Shown: piece by piece, positions 33,729-43,141 of the stretch
How positions within the stretch are numbered: position 1 is the stretch's first letter
Layout of the letters: every line of letters begins with the position of its first letter
Assembly (NCBI GenBank): GCA_016196825.1
Contig: JACPWY010000058.1
Coordinates: 1-64,000 of the forward strand
DNA: 64,000 bases
Source of the DNA: Deltaproteobacteria bacterium
GTDB lineage: Bacteria; Bdellovibrionota; FAC87; UBA2466
Direction: 5' to 3'
Translations under genes and position numbers: made by a program
The notes under the pieces: generated by a model
Seen by the model: only the letters and a program-made list of their open reading frames with translations
Databases searched by the model: none
Told to the model about the DNA's origin: nothing

Positions 33729-34914
33729 CTCCCTCCCTCACCGCCTCAATCACCCTATCCTGCTGCGACTCAGTGAGATTCACGGAGCTCGGAAGACTCA
33801 AAGCTTGCGCTTGAATTTTCTCCGCCACTTCGCAAGAGAGTTTGAAAAGGGTCGCATAGGCCGGCGATCGGTGGAGCGGCTGCCAGAGGGGGCGCGTCTC
33901 AATCCCGCGACTCGCGAGATCCTGCCACAGTTCCCTGCGATCCACGCCGCACACGGAAGAATCGATGAGAATCGTGTAGAGCCAGAAGATGCTAAAGGCA
34001 TCCGGGCTCTCCTGCATCAGGCCAATCCCCTTCACGCCCTTGAGGCCCGCCGCATAGCGCTCCGCAATCCTTCGCTTGGCCTCAATGTAGCGAGGCAGGA
34101 CCTCCATCTGAGCCACACCGAGCGCCGCCTGGATATTCGTCTGCCGATAGTTGTAGCCGACCTCGCCGTGAATATTCTCCACCTCATCATCCTTGGCCTG
34201 GGTCGTGAGGTAGCGCGCCCGCTTCGCAAGACTTTCATCATTCGTCAGCACCATTCCCCCGCCACCGCAGGTGATGATCTTGTTCCCATTGAAACTAAAG
34301 CACGAGGCCCTTCCGAGGCCGCCAACCTTCTTGCCCTTATAAAGAGCGCCGAGACTTTCGGCGGCATCTTCGATGAGCTGGATCTTGTATTCTTCGGCGA
34401 GCGCGCGAATCGGGTCGATGTCGACGGGGTGTCCCAAAATGTGGACGGGAAGGATCGCCGTCACTCGACGGCCGGTGATGCTGTTTGTGAGCACTCCGTT
34501 TTTCCAGAGGCACCCATTCACAATAAAATCTTTCACCTTATCCGAATCCATCTGCCAATATTTCGCCTCGATGTCGACGAACACCGGCCAGGCGCCGGTG
34601 TATCGAATGGCATTGGCCGAGGCGATGAAGGTGAGCGAGGAAACGATCACCTCTTCATCTGGTCCCACCCCGGCTGCCAAAAGTGCCGCGTGAATTGCCG
34701 AGGTTCCGTTGCTCGTCGCCACGCCGAATTTTACGCCGACATAGTCGGCCACGGACTTTTCGAACCGGTTCACGAACTGACCACTTGAGGAGACCCAGGC
34801 CGTGTCGAGGCACTCCTTCACATAGGTCCACGCGGTCCGATTAACGCAGGGCGTGGAGAGCGGAACGAAGTCCTCCACAGCAATAATTTTTCGGGCTGGT
34901 TGTTGGGGGGGCAT
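33715..34914 (-). CDS. legC: LegC-type PLP-dependent aminotransferase (DegT/DnrJ/EryC1)
   Basis: 399 residues. The start VPLSTPCVNRTAWTYVKECLDTAWVSSSGQFVNRFEKSVADYVGVKFGVATSNGT matches LegC aminotransferases closely. LIEDAAESLGALYKGKKVGGLG and SFNGNKIITCGGGGMVLT hold the PLP Asp and Schiff-base Lys. LegC adds the 4-amino group to the 4-keto-6-deoxy sugar in legionaminic acid synthesis. The matching LegB dehydratase and LegH acetyltransferase are not in the window. Together with ptmE it links the 17-27 kb nonulosonic genes to the legionaminic route. Confidence 0.88.
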   Translation of the reverse strand: MPPQQPARKIIAVEDFVPLSTPCVNRTAWTYVKECLDTAWVSSSGQFVNRFEKSVADYVGVKFGVATSNGTSAIHAALLAAGVGPDEEVIVSSLTFIASANAIRYTGAWPVFVDIEAKYWQMDSDKVKDFIVNGCLWKNGVLTNSITGRRVTAILPVHILGHPVDIDPIRALAEEYKIQLIEDAAESLGALYKGKKVGGLGRASCFSFNGNKIITCGGGGMVLTNDESLAKRARYLTTQAKDDEVENIHGEVGYNYRQTNIQAALGVAQMEVLPRYIEAKRRIAERYAAGLKGVKGIGLMQESPDAFSIFWLYTILIDSSVCGVDRRELWQDLASRGIETRPLWQPLHRSPAYATLFKLSCEVAEKIQAQALSLPSSVNLTESQQDRVIEAVREGVSLS

Positions 34915-35017
34915 CTTTTCATTTTAGCGGTTCCCGGGAAGGGAATGTGGTGACGTCGCATCATTGAGTGAGGGATCTCTTATTTCATCACACCTGGCCC
35001 CTGTCACAATTTAACTA

Positions 35018-35023
35018 TATAAT
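35018..35023 (+). promoter_or_regulatory. -10 box TATAAT giving a probable leaderless start
   Basis: TATAAT at 35018-35023 lies 7 bases before the ATG at 35031 in an AT-rich stretch. A transcript from this promoter would start at or next to that ATG, so the downstream ATPase may be made from a leaderless mRNA; no ribosome-binding site is visible. No clear -35 box is seen. Confidence 0.4.
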
Positions 35024-35030
35024 GTTATTT

Positions 35031-36197
35031 ATGAGCATAAGTAACAACTCATATTACGATAGAGAACTCGACCTTTCGCGATTCAAAACCTCCTGCTTCA
35101 TCCTCGGCCCCAGAATGACCGGGAAAACCTCCTTGCTCAAGAATATCCGCTCTCAATACAATCTGAATTTGCTCATCCCTGAGAATGAATTGAAATACGG
35201 GAAAGATCCCAAGCAATTCTGGCAAGAGATCGCGGTTCTCAAGCCAGGCGATACCGCGATCGTGGATGAGATTCAGCGGGTTCCAGCCCTTTTGGACTAT
35301 GTTCAAATGGGCATTGAGGATAAAAAAATACGCTTCCTTCTATCTGGGTCCAGTGCAAGGAAGCTGAAAAGAGGGCACGCGAACCTTTTGGGGGGCAGGG
35401 CTCTTGACTTGAAACTCCATCCCCTGACCCGAAAGGAACTGGGAAGCCATTTTTCCATTCAAGTGGCATGTTCGCTCGGAACTCTGCCAAAAGTTGTCTC
35501 TCTTATCGATGAGGGCAACGTTGACGAAGCCAAATTGGTCTTGAGGAGCTACTTAACAACATACATAAAAGAAGAAATCCAGGCGGAAGCTTTGGTGCGA
35601 CAACTGGATGCTTTCCAAAGGTTCTTGGATGTCGCTGGTCAGTCGCACGCACAGATGATCGAGTTTGATAATATAGCGCGCGAATGTCAGGTGCCCTCCA
35701 GCACGGTAAAGCAATATTACCAAATCCTGGAAGACACTCTAATGGGCTTTTTCCTCTGGCCCTGGAATCGGAGTGAGAGAAAAAAAGCTCGACCAAAGTT
35801 CTATTTTTTCGATTGCGGAGTGGTGCGTGCCATACAGGAAAAGGTCACTTCTCGTCCGGGCAGTGACGAGTTGGGTTTTCTATTCGAGAGTTGGTTCATC
35901 AACGAAATGCTCAGTATCAGGGACTACGGTTTCAAAGAAGAGCGGTTTTCGTTGTGGCGAGAAGGAAAATGGGAAGTGGATTTGATCGTGGAGAGGGGAA
36001 AACAAATGTGCTTGGCAGTCGAATGCAAATCGGGAAAACAATTAGGAAATATCCACTCCATCAGGGCGTTCAAAGAACGGTTTCCGAAGGTTCGAGTGTT
36101 GATCGCAAGCTTGCAAGACGAAAGAAAATCGAAAGTGGAAAACGGCATTGAAATTTGGCCCTACGGCGACGTTCTGGATTTCTATCGGGGTCTGTAG
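35031..36197 (+). CDS. AAA ATPase with DUF4143-like C-terminus, second copy
   Basis: 388 residues from the ATG at 35031 (MSISNNSYYDRELDLSRF); the open frame reaches back to 34968, across the -10 box. Walker A is ILGPRMTGKTSLLKN, Walker B is AIVDEIQRVPAL, then RFLLSGSSARKL. A middle region with a winged-helix-like IARECQVPSSTVKQYYQILEDT is followed by the nuclease-like end KWEVDLIVERGKQMCLAVECKSGK. It is of the same general family as the gene at 29415 but clearly diverged. It lies between polysaccharide and signalling genes, with no visible partner gene. Confidence 0.85.
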   Translation: MSISNNSYYDRELDLSRFKTSCFILGPRMTGKTSLLKNIRSQYNLNLLIPENELKYGKDPKQFWQEIAVLKPGDTAIVDEIQRVPALLDYVQMGIEDKKIRFLLSGSSARKLKRGHANLLGGRALDLKLHPLTRKELGSHFSIQVACSLGTLPKVVSLIDEGNVDEAKLVLRSYLTTYIKEEIQAEALVRQLDAFQRFLDVAGQSHAQMIEFDNIARECQVPSSTVKQYYQILEDTLMGFFLWPWNRSERKKARPKFYFFDCGVVRAIQEKVTSRPGSDELGFLFESWFINEMLSIRDYGFKEERFSLWREGKWEVDLIVERGKQMCLAVECKSGKQLGNIHSIRAFKERFPKVRVLIASLQDERKSKVENGIEIWPYGDVLDFYRGL

Positions 36198-36216
36198 TCT
36201 GACAATCCCGCCGCCA

Positions 36217-37776
36217 CTACATGAGCGGTGACTGGGTCGAAGTTGACTCGTGGAAGGTGTGTGTGAGCCCAGGTGAGAGCGCATGGCCCGCGGGCGCCGG
36301 AAGCGTGAAGAAGAATGAAGCGCCCTTCCCCAGTTCGCCTTGCGCCCAGATGCGGCCGCCCTGGCGTTCGATGACACGTTTGCAGATGCAAAGACCAATT
36401 CCGGTGCCGGGGTATTTGGAGCTATTGTGAAGGCGCTTGAAAACCTGGAAAATCTTTTCCGCATACTCCATCTTGAATCCAATGCCGTTGTCGCGGAGTT
36501 CAAAGACAAAGTCCGCTCCGTCGGGGTGGGCCGCGATGGTGATTTCGGGCTCTGCCTTCCCCCGAAACTTAATGGAGTTGGAAATGAGATTCTGAAACAC
36601 CTGCACCAAAAGAGCGTCATTCGCCCGGACAACGGGCAGATCCGTGTGGATGATGCGGGCGTTGTGAATAGCGATCATCTGGCGAAGATTCTTAAGCGCC
36701 TGGTTCAACGATTCCAGGGAATCGACGGAAGAGACCGGGATCTCCTCGGCCCCCACGTGAGCATATTCGAGAAGGTCTTTAATCAGAAAAGACATGCGGG
36801 AGGCGCCATCGATGAGCCCCGTAATCATCTCATGGGTCTCGACGTCCATGTAGCCCTCGAGCTTTTCTTTGAGCAAAAATGCGAAGCTACTCATCGTCCT
36901 GAGCGGTTCCTGGAGATCGTGCGAGCAGATATGGGCAAACTGCTCTAGCTCGGTATTCGAGCGTTCGAGCTCCGAACGAATCTTTCTCTCCCGCTCGGCC
37001 TCCTTTCGCGGGGAGATGTCGCGCGACACCGCGATCACTCCGATTCTCTCCCCGTTCTGAACCAAAAGCTGGGCGGAAGTCTCCATGGTGAGAATCCCCC
37101 CTGCCATATTCATGATCCGCGTTTCAAAGAGCGCATTCTTCCCAGTCAGCGTCGAAGCCAGCTGCTCGTGCGCGAGATTCAGATCATCGGGGTGGACGAG
37201 ACCATCGAAGGGCTTTCCAATCCAATCCTCACGATGCCACCCGGTCACCTGCTCAAACGCGGGGCTGAGAGAAAGGATGATTCCGTCCTGCGAGACAGTC
37301 GAGATGATATCGCGGGCGGTCTCGATGATAACTCGATTCTTCTCCTCGGCGGCCTGGAGCCTCTCAGCCTGAAGCTTTAGCGCGAGATTCTTGCGAAAGA
37401 GCTCGACGAAAACATTGACCTTGGAGCGAAGAATCAGCGGATCGAAGGGCTTAGAGAGATAATCGACGGCGCCGACATCATAGCCCTTACAGATGAAGTA
37501 AGGATCCTTGTTGATCGCAGTGACGAAGATGATCGGGATGGTGCGCGATTTCTCCCGAGTCTTGATGAGGGAGGCCGTTTCAAACCCGTCCATCTCCGGC
37601 ATCTGCACGTCGAGAATGATGACAGCGAATTCCCAGTCGAGAAGCGCCGAGAGCGCCTCTCGCCCCGAGCCAGCCTTGATCAGGTTATACTCGGGGTTCG
37701 AAAGCACCGCCTCCAACGTCACAAGACCGTCGGGCCTGTCATCAACAAGGAGAATGTTCACCTTCTCCGGGGGCAT
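36217..37776 (-). CDS. REC-PAS-histidine kinase
   Basis: 519 residues, soluble. The receiver domain (residues 6-125) has INILLVDDRPDG, phosphoacceptor Asp in IILDVQMPEMDGFE and Lys in YLSKPFDP. A PAS domain (about 145-265) follows, with IISTVSQDGIILSLSPAFEQVTGWHREDWIGKP. The HisKA box is FAHICSHDLQEPLRTMSSF and the HATPase region is LISNSIKFRGKAE, LRDNGIGFKMEYAEKIF, YPGTGIGLCICKRVIERQGG. The SHDLQEPLR box places it with phytochrome-type kinases. It lies 4 bases after the poly-HAMP kinase gene and should be co-transcribed and part of a phosphorelay with it. Confidence 0.9.
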   Translation of the reverse strand: MPPEKVNILLVDDRPDGLVTLEAVLSNPEYNLIKAGSGREALSALLDWEFAVIILDVQMPEMDGFETASLIKTREKSRTIPIIFVTAINKDPYFICKGYDVGAVDYLSKPFDPLILRSKVNVFVELFRKNLALKLQAERLQAAEEKNRVIIETARDIISTVSQDGIILSLSPAFEQVTGWHREDWIGKPFDGLVHPDDLNLAHEQLASTLTGKNALFETRIMNMAGGILTMETSAQLLVQNGERIGVIAVSRDISPRKEAERERKIRSELERSNTELEQFAHICSHDLQEPLRTMSSFAFLLKEKLEGYMDVETHEMITGLIDGASRMSFLIKDLLEYAHVGAEEIPVSSVDSLESLNQALKNLRQMIAIHNARIIHTDLPVVRANDALLVQVFQNLISNSIKFRGKAEPEITIAAHPDGADFVFELRDNGIGFKMEYAEKIFQVFKRLHNSSKYPGTGIGLCICKRVIERQGGRIWAQGELGKGASFFFTLPAPAGHALSPGLTHTFHESTSTQSPLM

Positions 37777-37780
37777 TCTC

Positions 37781-40700
37781 TCACACCTCGACTACCTTGT
37801 TCTTCTCTAGCCAGATGTACATCAACGACAGCAGCTTATCGGGATCCACGGGCTTAGTGATGTAATCGGACGCTCCAGCCGCAAGGCATTTTTCGCGATC
37901 CCCCTTCATGGCCTTTGCCGTGAGCGAGATGATCGGGAGCTTCTGAAACATCTTGTTGTTTCTTATGACCCTCGTGGCCTCGATGCCGTCCATCTCAGGC
38001 ATCATGGTGTCCATGAGGATGATATCGATGTCCGGTTTCTGCTCGAGTAATTTCACGCCAATTCGGCCGTTCTCGGCGTAGTTGACCTTCATACCGTGCG
38101 ATTCGAGCACGCTTGTGATTGCGAAGATATTGCGAACATCGTCATCCACGATGAGAACTTGCTTGCCGGTGAAATCGGCAGTTTTTGGCAGATCGGGTAC
38201 GGCGACCGGCGGCTCTGACAGCTGTTCCTGCGGACCCACATCTCCGGTGTAGCGTTCCGGAATGTAGAGCGTGAAGGTGCTGCCATGACCGGGTGAGCTT
38301 TCCACCTCGATGACACCCCCCAGTAGGCGGGCAATCTCACGGCTGATCGTGAGCCCCAGTCCCGTGCCGCCATACTTGCGGTTCGTTGTGCCATCAGCCT
38401 GTTGGAACGCCTCAAAGATGAGCTTTTGCTTTTCCTTGGGAATGCCGATGCCGGTGTCGGTGACGGTGAACGCCAGAATCGCGTTGCCGAGAGCACCTCC
38501 CGCGGAAAGCCTGTGATCTTTGGCCGCCCTGCCTATCCGCATGGATACGGTCCCCTTCTCCGTGAACTTGAATGCGTTGGAGAGGAGATTTTTCAAGATC
38601 TGTTGCAACCGATTCGAGTCGGTGTAGACCTTTTGCGGAATGCCCGGATCCGTTTCGACGGTGAAGCCAAGACCCTTATGCTCGGCCACCGGCCGGAAGG
38701 TCTGCTCAAGGTAACTTTGCACATCCGGAATCGCAATCTCCTTGGGATCGATCGGCATCTTGCCGGCTTCGACCTTGGAGAGATCGAGGATCTCGTTGAT
38801 GAGCGACAGGAGATCGCAACCGGCCGAGTAGACCGTGGACGCGAACTTCACCTGGTCGGGCGAGAGGTTTTTGTCCTTATTATCAGCCAGCATCTTCGAC
38901 AGAATCAGGAGGCTGTTGAGCGGAGTCCTGAGCTCATGCGACATGTTGGCCAGGAACTCCGATTTGTACTTCGAAATGAGCGAGAGCTGTTCCGCCTTTT
39001 CCTCCAGCGATTGGCTCGCGAGCTCCACCTCTTGGTTCTTGACCTCGAGGAGTTTCGCCTTTTCCTCGAGCTCTTTCGCCTGGGCTTCCAGTTCGGCGTT
39101 GGACCGTTTGAGCTCTTGGAGGAGCTCTTCCGTGCGCATCGAGCTTGCGATCATGTTCAAGATCACGCCGATGCTGTCCATGAGCTGATCGAGGAAGTTC
39201 AGATAGTTCGGCGTAAAAATCTCAAACGAAGCGAGCTCAATGATGGCCTTGAGCTCACCTTCGAAGAGAACCGGGAGTACGACGATATTAGCCGGCTTGG
39301 ACTCGCCGAGGCTTGAGGCGACCGCGAGGTAATCGTTGGGCACCTTCGTGAGAAGAATTCGTTTTTTCTCAAAGGCGCATTGTCCGACCAAGCCCTCTTT
39401 CAGGTGGTACTTATTGAGGACATTCTTGCGATCCGTGTAGGCATAGCTCGCGATGAGACTGAGCGTGGTCTCCTTGCTTTCCTGCTCGGACAGAAAGAAC
39501 GCACCCTGTTGCGCGTCCACGAGAGGAGTCAGTTCCGACATGATGAGTTGAGCCACGGCGGTGAGGCTCCTCTGGCCCTGCATCATCTCGGTGAATTTGG
39601 CGAGGTTGGTCTTTAACCAATCCTGCTCGTTGTTCTTCTCAGTGGTCTCCTTCAGATTGGTGATCATCTGGTTGATGTTATTCTTAAGAGCCGCCACCTC
39701 GCCTTCGGCTTCTACCGTAATCGATCGGGTGAGGTCGCCCTTCGTCACTGCGGTGGAGACTTCCGCGATCGCTCGCACCTGAGAGGTGAGGTTACCGGCG
39801 AGCTGGTTCACGTTGTCGGTCAAGTCCTTCCAGGTACCGGCGGCGCCTGGCACCTTCGCCTGGCCACCCAGCTTGCCTTCGATTCCCACTTCGCGGGCCA
39901 CACTGGTCACCTGGTCGGCGAAGGTGCGGAGCGTGTCGGTCATGCTGTTAATCGTGTCGGCCAGGGCCGCCACTTCGCCCTTGGCTTCAAGGACGAATTT
40001 CTGATTGAGGTCGCCTTTGGCGACCGCGGTCACGACTTTCACGATGCCTCGCACCTGGGTCGTGAGGTTAGAGGCCATGAAGTTTACGTTGTCGGTCAAG
40101 TCCTTCCACGTGCCGGATACACCGGGCACGCGGGCCTGAGCGCCCAGCTTTCCTTCGCTGCCCACTTCGCGAGCAACTGTAGTCACCTGGTCGGCGAAGG
40201 TTCGGAGCGTATCGGTCATGCTGTTGATCGTGTCGGCCAGGGCCGCCACTTCGCCCTTGGCTTCGAGCACGAACCTCTGGTTCAGGTCGCCGTTCGCAAC
40301 GGCGGTCACCACCTTCACGATGCCTCGCACCTGCTTGGTGAGGTTGGAGGCCATGAAGTTCACGTTGTCGGTCAAATCCTTCCACGTGCCGCTCACGCCC
40401 TTCACATCCGCCTGGCCGCCCAGCTTTCCTTCCGTACCCACCTCTTTCGCTACTCGGGTTACCTCAGCGGCGAAGCTATTGAGCTGATCCACCATCACGT
40501 TAATCGTGTTTTTGAGCTCGAGGATCTCGCCCTTAGCGTCCACCGTGATTTTCTGCGACAGATCGCCTTTGGCAACGGAAGTCGTCACCTTCGCGATGTT
40601 TCGCACCTGGGCGGTGAGGTTACCGGCGAGCTGGTTCACGTTATCGGTCAAGTCCTTCCACGTGCCGCTCACGCCCTTCACATCCGCCTGGCCGCCCAGT

Positions 40701-43033
40701 TTTCCTTCCGTGCCCACCTCTTTCGCTACGCGGGTCACCTCCGAAGCAAACGACGAGAGCTGATCCACCATCACGTTAATCGTGTTTTTGAGCTCAAAGA
40801 TCTCGCCCTTCGCGTCCACCGTGATTTTCTGTGATAGGTCGCCCTTTGCTACGGCGGTCGTCACCTTCGCGATGTTTCGCACCTGAGCGGTGAGGTTACC
40901 GGCGAGCTGGTTCACGTTATCGGTCAAGTCCTTCCACGTGCCGCTCACGCCCTTCACATCCGCCTGGCCGCCCAGCTTTCCCTCGCTGCCCACCTCTTTC
41001 GCGACTCGAGTCACTTCGGCCGCGAAGCTGTTGAGCTGATCCACCATTACGTTGATCGTGTTTTTGAGCTCGAAGATCTCGCCCTTGGCGTCCACCGTGA
41101 TTTTCTGTGACAGATCGCCCTTTGCTACCGCGGTCGTCACCTTTGCGATGTTTCGCACCTGAGCGGTGAGGTTACCGGCGAGCTGGTTCACGTTATCGGT
41201 CAAGTCCTTCCACGTGCCGCTCACGCCCTTCACATCCGCCTGGCCGCCCAGCTTTCCTTCCGTGCCCACCTCTTTCGCTACGCGAGTCACTTCCGAGGCG
41301 AATGACGAGAGCTGATCCACCATCTTGTTGATCACCTCTTTGATCTGGAGGATCTCGCCCTTCGCATCCACCGTGATTTTCTGACCGAGGTCGCCGTTCG
41401 CGATCGCGGTGCTCACCTTAGACACGTCTCGGAGCTGAACCGTGAGGTTCGAGGCCATCGCGTTCACGTTGTCGGTCAAATCCTTCCACGTGCCGCTCAC
41501 GCCCTTCACATCCGCCTGACCACCCAGCTTTCCTTCGGTGCCCACTTCCTTCGCGACGCGAGTCACTTCCGCCGCGAACGATCGCAGCGTGTCCACCATC
41601 GTGTTGATCGTGTCTTTGAGCTCGAGGATCTCGCCCTTCACGTCCACCGTGATTTTCTGCGAAAGGTCGCCGTTGGCGACAGCGGTCGTCACCTTCGCGA
41701 TGTTTCGCACCTGAGCGGTGAGGTTGTTGGCCAACCCGTTCACATTGTCGGTCAAATCCTTCCACGTGCCGCTCACGCCCTTCACGTCCGCCTGGCCACC
41801 CAGCTTTCCTTCGGTGCCCACTTCCTTCGCGACGCGAGTCACTTCAGCCGCAAACGATCGCAGCTGATCCACCATCACGTTGATCGTGTTTTTGAGCTCG
41901 AGGATCTCGCCTCGCGCATCCACCGTGATTTTCTGCGAAAGGTCGCCATTGGCGACAGCGGTCGTCACCTTCGCGATGTTTCGCACCTGGGCGGTCAAGT
42001 TACCGGCCAGACCGTTCACGTTGTCGGTCAAATCCTTCCATGTACCGCTCACGCCCTTCACATCCGCCTGACCGCCCAACCGGCCTTCAGTTCCTACTTC
42101 CTTCGCCACACGGGTCACTTCCGCAGCGAACGAGGAGAGCTGATCCACCATGACGTTAATCGTGTTTTTGAGCTCGTAAACTTCGCCCTTCGCGTCCACG
42201 GTGATTTTCTGCGACAAGTCGCCCTTCGCTACGGCCGTCGTCACCTTCGCGATGTTTCGCACCTGGTCGGTGAGGTTACCGGCCAAGCTGTTCACGTTAT
42301 CGGTCAGATCTCGCCAGATACCGGAGGCTCCCTTCACGTCCGCCTGACCGCCCAATTTTCCTTCCGTTCCCACTTCTTTCGCAACACGAGTCACTTCAGA
42401 GGCGAATGAGTTGAGCTGATCCACCATCGCGTTCACAGTGGTGCCGATTCGGAAGAATTCGCCCTTCACCGCGCGGCCGTCGATCTCAAGTGACATTTTC
42501 TGCGACAAGTCGCCTTTGGCTACGGAGGTGATCACGCGCGCCACTTCGTTGGTCGGCTGCACCAGGTCGCCGATCAGTGAGTTCACCGATTCCACCGACA
42601 CCGCCCATGCACCCTTCACCGAGCCCATCGAGGCTCGCTCGGTCATCTTTCCTTCCTGACCCACGGTCTTACTCACCCGGACAAATTCGTTGGCCAAGTT
42701 TTCATTGAGCTCGATGATGTCGTTCATTACCTCCGCGATATCGGAGATGAGACCTTCACCGGCAATGGGCAGACGCACCGTAAAATCGCCTCGGCGCACC
42801 GATTTGACGGTCTGCAAAAGATTCCTCAGTTGGTCCTGAAACGAGCGATTCGGCGCGGTCACGGGCGTGGTCGCACTTGTCACAGGCGCCACGGCGGTGT
42901 CAGTGGCCGCGGGCAGCGGTGCACCGGGTGGCGCCGCTTGGGCCTGCGGTCGGCCATTGCCCCCCTTTTTTTTGGAACCGGCTCTGCTCGGAACCGGCGC
43001 GGACGAGTGGGTTGGTGTTTCTTGGGTCTTCAT
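37781..43033 (-). CDS. Poly-HAMP GAF hybrid histidine kinase (12 HAMP units)
   Basis: About 1750 residues from the ATG at 43033 (AGGTG upstream); the frame is open to an ATG at 43111. No membrane segment. A Pro/Ala-rich N-terminus is followed by 12 HAMP-type units of about 92 residues, marked by [14 protein letters not shown]-like strings and [20 protein letters not shown] linkers. These lead into GAF ([25 protein letters not shown]), a coiled coil, HisKA ([17 protein letters not shown]), HATPase ([20 protein letters not shown]) and REC ([32 protein letters not shown]). The build matches group III (Nik1-like) osmosensing kinases, but with more HAMP units. It is probably a cytosolic stress sensor. 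Confidence 0.92.
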   Translation of the reverse strand: MKTQETPTHSSAPVPSRAGSKKKGGNGRPQAQAAPPGAPLPAATDTAVAPVTSATTPVTAPNRSFQDQLRNLLQTVKSVRRGDFTVRLPIAGEGLISDIAEVMNDIIELNENLANEFVRVSKTVGQEGKMTERASMGSVKGAWAVSVESVNSLIGDLVQPTNEVARVITSVAKGDLSQKMSLEIDGRAVKGEFFRIGTTVNAMVDQLNSFASEVTRVAKEVGTEGKLGGQADVKGASGIWRDLTDNVNSLAGNLTDQVRNIAKVTTAVAKGDLSQKITVDAKGEVYELKNTINVMVDQLSSFAAEVTRVAKEVGTEGRLGGQADVKGVSGTWKDLTDNVNGLAGNLTAQVRNIAKVTTAVANGDLSQKITVDARGEILELKNTINVMVDQLRSFAAEVTRVAKEVGTEGKLGGQADVKGVSGTWKDLTDNVNGLANNLTAQVRNIAKVTTAVANGDLSQKITVDVKGEILELKDTINTMVDTLRSFAAEVTRVAKEVGTEGKLGGQADVKGVSGTWKDLTDNVNAMASNLTVQLRDVSKVSTAIANGDLGQKITVDAKGEILQIKEVINKMVDQLSSFASEVTRVAKEVGTEGKLGGQADVKGVSGTWKDLTDNVNQLAGNLTAQVRNIAKVTTAVAKGDLSQKITVDAKGEIFELKNTINVMVDQLNSFAAEVTRVAKEVGSEGKLGGQADVKGVSGTWKDLTDNVNQLAGNLTAQVRNIAKVTTAVAKGDLSQKITVDAKGEIFELKNTINVMVDQLSSFASEVTRVAKEVGTEGKLGGQADVKGVSGTWKDLTDNVNQLAGNLTAQVRNIAKVTTSVAKGDLSQKITVDAKGEILELKNTINVMVDQLNSFAAEVTRVAKEVGTEGKLGGQADVKGVSGTWKDLTDNVNFMASNLTKQVRGIVKVVTAVANGDLNQRFVLEAKGEVAALADTINSMTDTLRTFADQVTTVAREVGSEGKLGAQARVPGVSGTWKDLTDNVNFMASNLTTQVRGIVKVVTAVAKGDLNQKFVLEAKGEVAALADTINSMTDTLRTFADQVTSVAREVGIEGKLGGQAKVPGAAGTWKDLTDNVNQLAGNLTSQVRAIAEVSTAVTKGDLTRSITVEAEGEVAALKNNINQMITNLKETTEKNNEQDWLKTNLAKFTEMMQGQRSLTAVAQLIMSELTPLVDAQQGAFFLSEQESKETTLSLIASYAYTDRKNVLNKYHLKEGLVGQCAFEKKRILLTKVPNDYLAVASSLGESKPANIVVLPVLFEGELKAIIELASFEIFTPNYLNFLDQLMDSIGVILNMIASSMRTEELLQELKRSNAELEAQAKELEEKAKLLEVKNQEVELASQSLEEKAEQLSLISKYKSEFLANMSHELRTPLNSLLILSKMLADNKDKNLSPDQVKFASTVYSAGCDLLSLINEILDLSKVEAGKMPIDPKEIAIPDVQSYLEQTFRPVAEHKGLGFTVETDPGIPQKVYTDSNRLQQILKNLLSNAFKFTEKGTVSMRIGRAAKDHRLSAGGALGNAILAFTVTDTGIGIPKEKQKLIFEAFQQADGTTNRKYGGTGLGLTISREIARLLGGVIEVESSPGHGSTFTLYIPERYTGDVGPQEQLSEPPVAVPDLPKTADFTGKQVLIVDDDVRNIFAITSVLESHGMKVNYAENGRIGVKLLEQKPDIDIILMDTMMPEMDGIEATRVIRNNKMFQKLPIISLTAKAMKGDREKCLAAGASDYITKPVDPDKLLSLMYIWLEKNKVVEV
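39650..42830. repeat. Twelve tandem 276-bp repeats encoding HAMP units
   Basis: The segment encoding the HAMP units is a head-to-tail array with a period of 276 bp (92 codons), 12 units between about 42790 and 39740. The middle units (about 40380-41320) are nearly identical at the DNA level, including silent positions: the string CACGTGCCGCTCACGCCCTT recurs in most of them. The outer units are more diverged. This indicates recent duplication or gene conversion inside the gene, and unit number could vary between strains. Confidence 0.9.
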
Positions 43034-43141
43034 AGTGCACCTGCCGCAGTTTGCATCAGTGTCATCAGTTTTAGTGACAGAGCTGTTGCAACTTTCAGCA
43101 ACAGACGCCATTTGAACCTAATTGAGAGCGTTCGGAGAGAA

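Noticed and set aside
39650-42830. Regular repeats that could be read as a CRISPR-like or satellite array
   Set aside because: The 276-bp period is exactly 92 codons and every unit encodes a HAMP domain in one long frame; there are no variable spacers.
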